This document shows positions 1 to 6,031 of a stretch of 26,247 nucleotides of DNA, one piece after another; positions within the stretch are counted from its first letter, which is position 1; each line of letters starts with the position of its first letter. Source of the DNA: Treponema sp. (GTDB taxonomy: Bacteria; Spirochaetota; Spirochaetia; Treponematales; Treponemataceae); contig JAILNY010000004.1 in the NCBI GenBank assembly GCA_024691105.1, forward strand, positions 1 to 26,247. The letters are read 5' to 3'. Under the pieces are notes generated by a model, which saw only the letters and a list, made by a program, of their open reading frames with translations, was not told the origin of the DNA and did no database searches. The translations under genes were made by a program, and so were the position numbers.

Positions 1-30
1 GCGCATATGAAGAAGGAGTTTAAGAGATGA
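1..30 (+). CDS. 3' end of an upstream gene (partial)
   Basis: Frame 1 is open from the window edge and ends AHMKKEFKR-stop, with the TGA at 28-30. This TGA overlaps the ATG of the next gene in the same ATGA pattern (27-30) that joins the following four gene pairs. That pattern is the main reason to read these bases as the tail of a preceding gene and not as leader. Only nine codons are visible, so no function can be given. The AAGGAG at about 13-18, inside this tail, serves as the ribosome site of the next gene. Confidence 0.35.
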   Translation, partial: AHMKKEFKR

Positions 31-236
31 TTTGTTTACGTTCACAATTACATTTAAATGAAAATACTTCTGCGTCTGAAATATGGAATGCAATTGTACA
101 GTGGCGCATTAATTCTAGAAATACTCCTAAAGATATAAAAGAATGGTTTTTTAATAATCCATTTGAAAAGCTTCAAGACAAACCTGTTGATGTAAAATTT
201 AATGCAACAATTATTTCTTACGTAAGAGGTAAATGA
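27..236 (+). CDS. small hypothetical protein, 69 aa
   Basis: I do not recognise this protein. It is short, has no signal peptide or membrane segment, and mixes charged and aromatic residues (EIWNAIVQWRINSRN, then KEWFFNNPFEKL), which suggests a small soluble, mainly helical protein. The ATG at 27 has a good AAGGAG ribosome site about nine bases upstream and overlaps the preceding stop by four bases. Its own stop overlaps the ATG of the next gene at 233-236. The DNA is strongly AT-rich, like the following 600 bases. It probably belongs to the same transcript as the secreted proteins downstream. A role as a cytoplasmic partner of those proteins is only a guess. Confidence 0.6.
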   Translation: MICLRSQLHLNENTSASEIWNAIVQWRINSRNTPKDIKEWFFNNPFEKLQDKPVDVKFNATIISYVRGK

Positions 237-886
237 TGAAAAAAAATATTATTTTGTCCATTGTCCTATTATTGGGGTGGCAAGCATTTGCACAAACAGG
301 TTTAGAGTTTGCCAAACAGAAATTTGCAGAAGAAAAGTATGTTTATTCTTTTTTTATAGATGTGCTTTATGCAAAAGATAAAAATATGCTTCATACTTAT
401 ACAGATGCTTATTCTGATAATTATTATTCAAACATGGATGGTGATAACCAATTGTGGAAGTGGGAACAATCATTTTCTATGGATGAGATTAAAATTATTT
501 ATTCTTCTAGTGATAAACAGAATTGGCTTATTATAGGGCATGGACAAATATTTATTATAAAAGAATGTTTTTCTAAAGATGGGAAATTATATTTTTATGG
601 TACTGAAGATACTAGTTATAATAAACAAAAGGACGCTTATTCACCTATAGATTGGTCTCCAGTTCGAAGTTTTGATGATTTTACATTTATTTTTGTATTT
701 GAAGGTGATTATTTAAATATATACTACAATGAAGAGGATCAAGACCATTTATTTGCAAAATATTGTAGAGTAAATGAAGGTACATATAAAACTATTTTCC
801 AATTTATAAAGAATAATAACCAGGATTTTAAGAATATAACCTGGCCACGCCATGCAGACGGTTCGTGCGACTACGGAGAAAGATGA
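233..886 (+). CDS. secreted hypothetical protein with conserved-looking C-terminal tail
   Basis: The protein has 217 residues and an N-terminal signal peptide (MMKKNIILSIVLLLGWQAFA, cleavage likely before QTG), so it should reach the periplasm. The mature part is rich in Tyr, Asp, Asn and Phe, has no known motif, and looks like a small beta-rich extracytoplasmic domain. The last 15-16 residues (WPRHADGSCDYGER) are encoded by clearly GC-richer DNA than the AT-rich body, with a sharp change near 840. I have an impression that WPRHADGSCDY-like tails recur in Treponema secreted proteins, but this is memory and not checked here. The gene overlaps both neighbours by four bases. The start could be the ATG at 233 or at 236; 233 gives the ATGA overlap. 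Confidence 0.7.
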   Translation: MMKKNIILSIVLLLGWQAFAQTGLEFAKQKFAEEKYVYSFFIDVLYAKDKNMLHTYTDAYSDNYYSNMDGDNQLWKWEQSFSMDEIKIIYSSSDKQNWLIIGHGQIFIIKECFSKDGKLYFYGTEDTSYNKQKDAYSPIDWSPVRSFDDFTFIFVFEGDYLNIYYNEEDQDHLFAKYCRVNEGTYKTIFQFIKNNNQDFKNITWPRHADGSCDYGER

Positions 887-1800
887 TTAAAAAGATTTTT
901 ATTTTTGCTTTTACGACAATTCTAATGTTTCTCTTTAATCTTTCGCCTTTATATTCGTATGAAAAAGCAACATTTTCTAATTGGACTATAGAAAAATTAA
1001 AAGATGATTTTCCTGAGTATCTTTCAGAGCCAATTACAGAAATATATACTTTAGATACAGATTTATTTATAGTTATTTCAGAATCTCAGCATGCATATCT
1101 TACTGATAATAGAAGCTATTTAAAATATGTATATGCATATGGTTGTAGTATAAATAATGAGGGGCAGCCAACATCAACACAATTGCAGCCATTTAGATTA
1201 GGGAACTTTTACACATATATTTTAGACTGTAATTATGATGGGGAACTTGATATTTTAAATTATGCAATTGGTGGAATAGGATGTCAAATAGTAATAAATT
1301 CTTTTAATAACGAAGATAACTATTTGTTTGAATCAAAAACGTTTAAATCTTATAGAAAAGTTGATATTATTTTTTCTATCATAAATGGAAAACGAGGATT
1401 CTGTTTTAAACAACCTGATCAAAATAATGTTCCATACTGGTCTTTTTACTATTGGTCAAAAAACGAACAGCGTTACATTCTTGATGAGGCAGTTACCCAA
1501 TCGCAGATTAAAAACGCCTATTGCCCAGAAGACTACTTTGCCTACAGCGGATTAAAATTTTCCAGGCTTGATTCCAAACTGACAGAATCAGATTTAAAAG
1601 ACTTGGACAAAGCCCAGCTGCGCCTGATGCGAAATGCCGTCTACGCAAGACACGGCCGCCTATTCAAAAGTGTGGACCTGCAGTCGCTTTGGGAATGCTA
1701 TACGTGGTACGAAAAAAATCCAAATTACACAGACGACCTGCTTACGGAAACGGATAGGTATAACATTGAGTTGATACAGACGTTTGAGGAAAGAAAGTGA
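883..1800 (+). CDS. secreted protein with C-terminal YARHG domain
   Basis: A signal peptide (MIKKIFIFAFTTILMFLFNL, cleavage near YSYEKA) is followed by an unrecognised body. The C-terminus carries a YARHG domain: LRLMRNAVYARHGRLF at about residues 246-261, then a Trp/Tyr-rich segment (WECYTWYEKNPNY) and LTETDRYNIELI. YARHG domains are extracytoplasmic and often sit at the ends of secreted bacterial proteins; their function is unknown. I chose the ATG at 883 because it overlaps the previous stop (883-886) and has GGAG at 875-878. A GTG at 865 would add six residues and spoil the signal peptide. Composition changes inside the gene: about 27% GC in 1201-1260 against about 57% in 1621-1680, with the rise starting near 1440-1500. 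It reads as a mosaic of an AT-rich body on a native YARHG end. Confidence 0.82.
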   Translation: MIKKIFIFAFTTILMFLFNLSPLYSYEKATFSNWTIEKLKDDFPEYLSEPITEIYTLDTDLFIVISESQHAYLTDNRSYLKYVYAYGCSINNEGQPTSTQLQPFRLGNFYTYILDCNYDGELDILNYAIGGIGCQIVINSFNNEDNYLFESKTFKSYRKVDIIFSIINGKRGFCFKQPDQNNVPYWSFYYWSKNEQRYILDEAVTQSQIKNAYCPEDYFAYSGLKFSRLDSKLTESDLKDLDKAQLRLMRNAVYARHGRLFKSVDLQSLWECYTWYEKNPNYTDDLLTETDRYNIELIQTFEERK

Positions 1801-2099
1801 CCAGAAAAACAATAAACATACTTTTGCTTTTTGCAGTTTCAATTTTCTCGTTTGCGTTTCATTTTGTGGAAGTTCTTTTACGCGGCTGGGACTACCTTTA
1901 TTTGGTTACATATTTTCTTGCGCAGCTTGTAAATGTTGGACTTGAAAAACTTATTACATGCTTTTCTTACATCAGTATTACTGACATGATTTTCCAGTTC
2001 AAAACCGGCTCCATCATTTTTGCATACATGCTTGTCGAAGGACTTTTTATTGAATTACATAGAAAAAATATGGATAGGCAGACAGCAGGCACAAAATGA
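1797..2099 (+). CDS. small membrane protein, 100 aa
   Basis: This is an unrecognised membrane protein with three probable hydrophobic segments: residues 6-24 (INILLLFAVSIFSFAFHF), about 30-47 (WDYLYLVTYFLAQLVNVG), and about 68-85 (FKTGSIIFAYMLVEGLFI). It ends in a short basic tail. The start is a GTG at 1797 that overlaps the TGA of the YARHG gene (GTGA, 1797-1800), with GAGGAAAG just upstream as ribosome site. Its own TGA overlaps the ATG of the next gene at 2096-2099. Composition returns to the window's usual value here. The tight coupling suggests it is made with the secreted proteins on either side. Confidence 0.65.
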   Translation: MTRKTINILLLFAVSIFSFAFHFVEVLLRGWDYLYLVTYFLAQLVNVGLEKLITCFSYISITDMIFQFKTGSIIFAYMLVEGLFIELHRKNMDRQTAGTK

Positions 2100-3499
2100 A
2101 AAATCGTCTTATTAAGTTCTGCATTCTTATATCACTTCTATCTGTCGCTTTAATTAGTCCTGTGTTCTCCGAAAATGACGATGACATATGTATTTCGATA
2201 GGTTCATTCAGCTTCGATCTCGGGTGGTCCCTTGCATATCACCCGGAAGAGCTGGAAAACAACGAAACGGTTTTTCCGCTTTTAAAGTTTGTTGAAGAAA
2301 ACTACGAAAAACTTTCTCAATCTGAACATACGTATCAGGCATGGATAGAAAAATCAAACGATAAAAACTTTCCTTATGAATTGTCGGTCACTGATGCTGC
2401 TGCTAAAAATTACGGGTTTAGAAAATTTAAACTTAAAACAGAACAGTCCAGTATTTATGCTCTGATAAAAATTATTTCTCAGGATGTCCTTGGACAGACG
2501 AAGATTGCATTAAACGATGAGCCTCTTACGCTTTATTTAGTCGCAAAAAAAATTGACAGAGATAGTAATACTCCGTGCTGGTATGGAGAATTGTACAGAC
2601 ATCCGATGGCTTATCGAAGTACAAAGGACTCTTATATTTATTCATTATATTTTTCGTATGATCAGGCATTAAAAAAAGTTCATTCAGAAGAAGATTATGT
2701 CGGGCTCAAAAAACTAGATTTTACAAAAGAGAGTATTAAAAATTTTAGAATTGATGTTAATACAAAAATTGAAGATATTCTTAGTAATCCTTCTGAAGGA
2801 TATAAAAAGGTTTTAGATAAAGTCTCTGCATTTGTTGATGATGAATTTATCCAGGCGCCGGATAATCATAAGAAATATTTATTCGGTGATGGAATGCACA
2901 ATCAGCTTCTTGAATTTTCAAAAGTAAATCTCAAAAATTCAAAAAATGAATATGATAAAAAGGAGTGGCAGGCTTTTTACGATATTATCAATGTCAAAAA
3001 TTATGCCTTAAAAAATGTAATTCCTCTACAAAATGATAAATACTTTTTAAATTTCCAAGTTCGTGTTATTGAAGATGATGATAGTATGCTTCCTGTTTCA
3101 AGCGAATATTTTGGTGCGCTAAAATATAGCTGGTATATTTGCATGACTTATGATTTTTCAACAAAGAAGATTTTAAAATTTACTGTCAAAACAAATACAT
3201 ATTCGCCGCTTAACTTTCATAAATGCCCATTTAACGATGTAGATTTAATTTACAGCTTTAGCAATGACTCTTCGCTTGGAAGCTGGACTTCCAGTATGTC
3301 ACTTTGTATAATAAATCCGTATAATTTTAAAACTCTTTTATACGAAGAGATTTTGTTTCATTATATAAATATTGAATGTTACAAGGATTTTGAATTTACA
3401 AATGATTCAATATGCTTTAAAGGCTTTGAATATGATGATGAAAAAGATGAGTATAAAAAAGTATATAAAAAAAAATATACGGTAAAAAAGGCGAAGTAA
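2096..3499 (+). CDS. large secreted hypothetical protein, 467 aa
   Basis: The N-terminus is a typical signal peptide (MKNRLIKFCILISLLSVALI, cleavage near VFS-END). The mature part is long, soluble-looking and rich in Lys, Asp, Tyr and Phe, with no membrane segment and no motif I recognise. It ends in a very basic tract (KKVYKKKYTVKKAK). The ATG at 2096 overlaps the stop of the preceding gene by four bases, the fifth such overlap in a row. Only nine bases separate its stop from miaA, so miaA may be read through from this operon. The N-terminal 110 codons are a little GC-richer than the middle of the gene, which is again AT-rich. The role is unknown; location outside the cytoplasm is the only firm inference. 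Confidence 0.72.
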   Translation: MKNRLIKFCILISLLSVALISPVFSENDDDICISIGSFSFDLGWSLAYHPEELENNETVFPLLKFVEENYEKLSQSEHTYQAWIEKSNDKNFPYELSVTDAAAKNYGFRKFKLKTEQSSIYALIKIISQDVLGQTKIALNDEPLTLYLVAKKIDRDSNTPCWYGELYRHPMAYRSTKDSYIYSLYFSYDQALKKVHSEEDYVGLKKLDFTKESIKNFRIDVNTKIEDILSNPSEGYKKVLDKVSAFVDDEFIQAPDNHKKYLFGDGMHNQLLEFSKVNLKNSKNEYDKKEWQAFYDIINVKNYALKNVIPLQNDKYFLNFQVRVIEDDDSMLPVSSEYFGALKYSWYICMTYDFSTKKILKFTVKTNTYSPLNFHKCPFNDVDLIYSFSNDSSLGSWTSSMSLCIINPYNFKTLLYEEILFHYINIECYKDFEFTNDSICFKGFEYDDEKDEYKKVYKKKYTVKKAK

Positions 3500-3508
3500 G
3501 AAATAAAA

Positions 3509-4480
3509 ATGAATATGCTGAAAGCAAATGATCAATACAATTCAATATTTCTCTTAGGACCTACCGCTGTCGGAAAGACAAGTCTTGGTGTGCGCCTTGC
3601 GTATGAGCTGGGCCTTGAAATTATTTCTGCAGATTCACGTCAGGTGTACAAAGGTCTTGATTTAGGAAGCGGCAAGGATCTGGCTGAATATAATTATAAC
3701 GGATGCAATATTCCGTACTACATAATCGATGTTACGGATTTAAGTCACGAGTATAATCTCTTTGACTATACAAAAGATTTTTACAAAACATTTACAGCAC
3801 TCGAGGAACGTGGCCAAATTCCGTTTACAGTAGGCGGAACCGGAATGTATCTTGATGCGGTAATCCGAGGCTATGAGCTTGTCGAAGTTCCTGTAAATCC
3901 TGTACTGCGCGAGGAGATGAAGGCTGCCACCCTCGAAGAACTTGGCAATCGGCTTCTCAAGTTAAAACCTGACCTCCATAACCGTACTGATTTACAGATC
4001 CGCGAGCGCGTAGAAAAAGCACTTGAGATTGCAGTCTACATGCAGAGCGATGAGTACAAGGCAAACAAAGAAGAACTTAACCGCCGTCCGAATGTAAAAC
4101 CTCTGGTTCTCGGAACAACGATTGACAGAACGCTTCTCCGTGAAAACATCAAAATCCGTCTTCGCGAGCGCTTTGACGCCGGCATGATTGACGAAGTAAA
4201 AAATCTTCACGACAAGGAAGGCTTTAGCTGGGAACGACTTGAACGCCTCGGACTAGAATACCGTTTTATATCAGAATTCCTCGAAGGTAAAATTGCAACG
4301 CGCCAGGAACTAGAAGACAAACTTTACACGGCAATCTGTCAGTTTGCAAAACGACAGGAAACCTGGTTTCGTGGAATGGAAAAGAAGGGCGTTAAAATCA
4401 ACTGGATTACAAACGAGGCAGATAAAGATAAAAAGTTTGATGACGCACTGGCCATTATTAAAAATGCATTTTCACTTTAG
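3509..4480 (+). CDS. miaA: tRNA dimethylallyltransferase MiaA
   Basis: MiaA transfers a dimethylallyl group to N6 of A37 in tRNAs that read codons beginning with U, in the cytoplasm. At 323 residues it is close to the usual 300-320. Visible motifs: P-loop GPTAVGKT at 17-24, the SADSRQVYKGLDLGSGKD region with the conserved Asp and the tRNA-contact SRQVY, GGTGMYLDAVIRGY, and the C-terminal AKRQETWFRGM typical of the family. The LGSGKD variant replaces the more common IGTAKP, as in some divergent lineages. The ATG at 3509 is used here, although an in-frame ATG at 3515 is equally possible; neither has a clear Shine-Dalgarno. It sits nine bases after the secreted-protein gene and is followed by a hairpin whose U-run lies on the other strand. 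Confidence 0.96.
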   Translation: MNMLKANDQYNSIFLLGPTAVGKTSLGVRLAYELGLEIISADSRQVYKGLDLGSGKDLAEYNYNGCNIPYYIIDVTDLSHEYNLFDYTKDFYKTFTALEERGQIPFTVGGTGMYLDAVIRGYELVEVPVNPVLREEMKAATLEELGNRLLKLKPDLHNRTDLQIRERVEKALEIAVYMQSDEYKANKEELNRRPNVKPLVLGTTIDRTLLRENIKIRLRERFDAGMIDEVKNLHDKEGFSWERLERLGLEYRFISEFLEGKIATRQELEDKLYTAICQFAKRQETWFRGMEKKGVKINWITNEADKDKKFDDALAIIKNAFSL

Positions 4481-4486
4481 CGACGC

Positions 4487-4545
4487 TTAAAAAAAATAAA
4501 GACCGCATTCGACAATTAAATCAAGATTTAATGCCGGTCGCGGTC
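4487..4545 (-). terminator. hairpin terminator for the minus-strand gene 4577-4789
   Basis: GACCGC (4501-4506) pairs with GCGGTC (4540-4545), and inside it ATTAAAT (4515-4521) pairs with ATTTAAT (4526-4532) around a CAAG loop. Read on the minus strand, the hairpin is followed by an almost pure U-run (complement of 4487-4500). It lies between convergent miaA and the small minus-strand gene. The U-run orientation fits termination of the latter. On the + strand there is no U-run. Confidence 0.7.
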
Positions 4546-4576
4546 TCTAAGAATTGCAGCAAAAACTCCGCAAAAA

Positions 4577-4789
4577 TTATGCGCTTACTGCAACAGATTC
4601 TTCAATCTTTGTGATATAACCTGTTCTTACACAGCTGTCAAAAAGACTATGGCTGATAAAGTCAGTTTTGATTTCATCGTAACCGTCTCTGTCACGAACA
4701 ATTCTTACTACATAACCGTCATCCATTTCTTTAACGATTGTCATATAGTCTGTAGATTTTCCAATACTTTTCAATGTATAAGTTCCCAT
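4577..4789 (-). CDS. small conserved-looking hypothetical protein, 70 aa
   Basis: This 70-residue soluble protein has no signal peptide. Its pattern (GYVVRIVRDRDGYDEIKTDFIS, then SLFDSCVRTGYI) suggests a small alternating beta-strand domain, but I cannot assign a family. The ATG at 4789 is preceded on the minus strand by AAAGGGG at a spacing of six T residues, a convincing ribosome site. A terminator with the right orientation follows it, so it is probably a one-gene transcript. It is divergent from tatD, with about 96 bases between the start codons that hold an inverted repeat at 4824-4847. Confidence 0.72.
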   Translation of the reverse strand: MGTYTLKSIGKSTDYMTIVKEMDDGYVVRIVRDRDGYDEIKTDFISHSLFDSCVRTGYITKIEESVAVSA

Positions 4790-4823
4790 AAAAAACCCCT
4801 TTACATAAATTAAAATTCTACTT

Positions 4824-4847
4824 AAAGTACGATTTATCCTGTACTTT
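4824..4847. promoter_or_regulatory. inverted repeat AAAGTAC-N10-GTACTTT, candidate operator
   Basis: There are perfect 7-base arms at 4824-4830 and 4841-4847, with a ten-base AT-rich spacer, centred between the divergent starts at 4789 and 4886. The centre-to-centre distance of 17 bases (about 1.6 helical turns) is compatible with a dimeric regulator. It has no U-run in either direction, so a terminator is unlikely. Confidence 0.45.
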
Positions 4848-4885
4848 TATTTTCGGATTTTGAAAATTTTTGTTTAGTCTTTTTT

Positions 4886-5668
4886 ATGAATTTTAGAGAT
4901 TTTTTAGATATTAATAAAATATGCGACGCACACATTCACCTGCCTGATTTATATTCGTGCGGGATTGAATTTATAAAACATGAAAATTATTTTTGCATTT
5001 CATGCAGTCACTCAAAAGAAGAGTTTTTGTTACAAGATGAATTTTATAATGGCGCATTTTCAAATCATGTGCTGTCTTCGTTTGGAGTTCATCCGCAAAA
5101 TCCGATGCAGGAAAATCTTTTGTATTTAGATGAACTTCTCAGGGATAAAAAAATTGACTGTATAGGCGAGTGTGGTTTTGATTATTATACCGATGAATTT
5201 AAATCAAAGGCAGCTTTTCAGGAATCTGTTTTTGCTGCACAGCTTGAACTTGCCGCAAAATATAACCGGCCGGTAATCATTCATTCCCGAAAATCCATCG
5301 ACAGAATCTTTTACCATTCAAAGGCGCTGTCAAAGCCTCCTGTTGTACTGTTCCATTCTTTTTCCGGCACTTATAAGGACGCACTCTCGCTATTAAATCG
5401 CGGGATAAATGCAGTCTTTAGTTTTAGCCAGCAGATTATAAAAGGTTCGACTAAGGCAATCGAATGTGTTAAACTTTTACCGATAGAAAGGATTTTACTT
5501 GAAACAGATGCGCCTTATCAGACATTAAAAGGCGAGAGTGCGACAAACCCGGAATTGATTTATCAGGTATACAAAACGGCATTCGCATTCCGCTCTGGAC
5601 TTGATTTTACCGCTTTTTGCGAATGCCTTTATTCTAATTATCTTCAGTTTGCGCAAGGTAGGCTTTGA
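4886..5668 (+). CDS. tatD: TatD-family metal-dependent hydrolase
   Basis: This is a TatD-type TIM-barrel hydrolase; family members are cytoplasmic metal-dependent DNases or related phosphoesterases. The 260 residues match the family length. Visible in order: the DAHIHLPD metal motif near residue 14, FGVHPQNP, IGECGFDYY with the metal-ligand Glu, PVIIHSRKS, VLFHSFSGT and the C-terminal LLETDAPYQ with the last Asp ligand. The ATG at 4886 has no Shine-Dalgarno. A weak -10-like TTTAGT ends seven bases before it, so a leaderless mRNA is possible. The last 35 bases overlap the 3' end of the HPt gene on the other strand. The substrate cannot be deduced from sequence. Confidence 0.9.
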   Translation: MNFRDFLDINKICDAHIHLPDLYSCGIEFIKHENYFCISCSHSKEEFLLQDEFYNGAFSNHVLSSFGVHPQNPMQENLLYLDELLRDKKIDCIGECGFDYYTDEFKSKAAFQESVFAAQLELAAKYNRPVIIHSRKSIDRIFYHSKALSKPPVVLFHSFSGTYKDALSLLNRGINAVFSFSQQIIKGSTKAIECVKLLPIERILLETDAPYQTLKGESATNPELIYQVYKTAFAFRSGLDFTAFCECLYSNYLQFAQGRL

Positions 5669-5984
5669 CAGCGCCGAGAGTCTTTTGATAGAGTTCAACA
5701 AAGTCATTTAAAAGAGGCGCAATATTGCCCTGTGCTTTACCGCGGAGAATGTCTTCTATTTCCTGGCCCTTTGCGGCAACACACTCGGCTGCAATCTGAC
5801 GTGATGCACCTTTTATTCTGTGAATATAACTTGCACCGTCTGTATTTGATTTCATAACGGCATCTTCAAATTCTTTAACATCAAAAAGATTGTCCGTAAT
5901 ATAATAACCTAAAAGTTCGTTGTATAAATCTTTGTCGCCATCTACAAGCTCAAGACCATATTTTGTGTTCAAAATTTCTGTCAT
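5634..5984 (-). CDS. stand-alone histidine phosphotransfer (HPt) protein
   Basis: This 116-residue protein is a single HPt domain, a four-helix bundle that shuttles phosphate between response-regulator receiver domains and histidine kinases. The phospho-acceptor motif is SYIHRIKGASRQIAA with His55 followed by the usual KG at +3/+4, and the N-terminal GLELVDGDKDLYNELLGYY helix is typical of the family. There is no signal peptide or membrane segment. No kinase or receiver domain is encoded in this window, so its partners must lie elsewhere. The gene runs tail to tail with tatD, overlapping it by 35 bases, and is divergent from the lepB-like gene with a gap of only 47 bases. A TATATT (5992-5997) ends seven bases before its ATG, pointing to a leaderless transcript. 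Confidence 0.88.
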   Translation of the reverse strand: MTEILNTKYGLELVDGDKDLYNELLGYYITDNLFDVKEFEDAVMKSNTDGASYIHRIKGASRQIAAECVAAKGQEIEDILRGKAQGNIAPLLNDFVELYQKTLGAVKAYLAQTEDN

Positions 5985-5991
5985 GCCTATA

Positions 5992-6024
5992 AATATAGAA
6001 TTTTTTGAAAATTTATGCTATATT
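5992..6024. promoter_or_regulatory. divergent -10 boxes for the HPt and signal peptidase genes
   Basis: The 47-base gap holds TATATT on the minus strand (5997 to 5992) and TATATT on the + strand (6019-6024). Each ends exactly seven bases before its ATG (5984 and 6032). Neither has a recognisable -35 at normal spacing, and neither gene has a convincing Shine-Dalgarno. The layout suggests back-to-back promoters making leaderless mRNAs. Confidence 0.45.
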
Positions 6025-6031
6025 TATTAGT

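Noticed and set aside
865..882. GTG at 865 as start of the YARHG gene
   Set aside because: It would add six basic and polar residues before a clean signal peptide. ATG 883 has its own GGAG and the ATGA overlap seen at neighbouring genes.
6005..6031. TTG at 6005 as start of the signal peptidase
   Set aside because: It would place the start upstream of the -10 box and the AT-rich gap. ATG 6032 gives a normal N-terminus.
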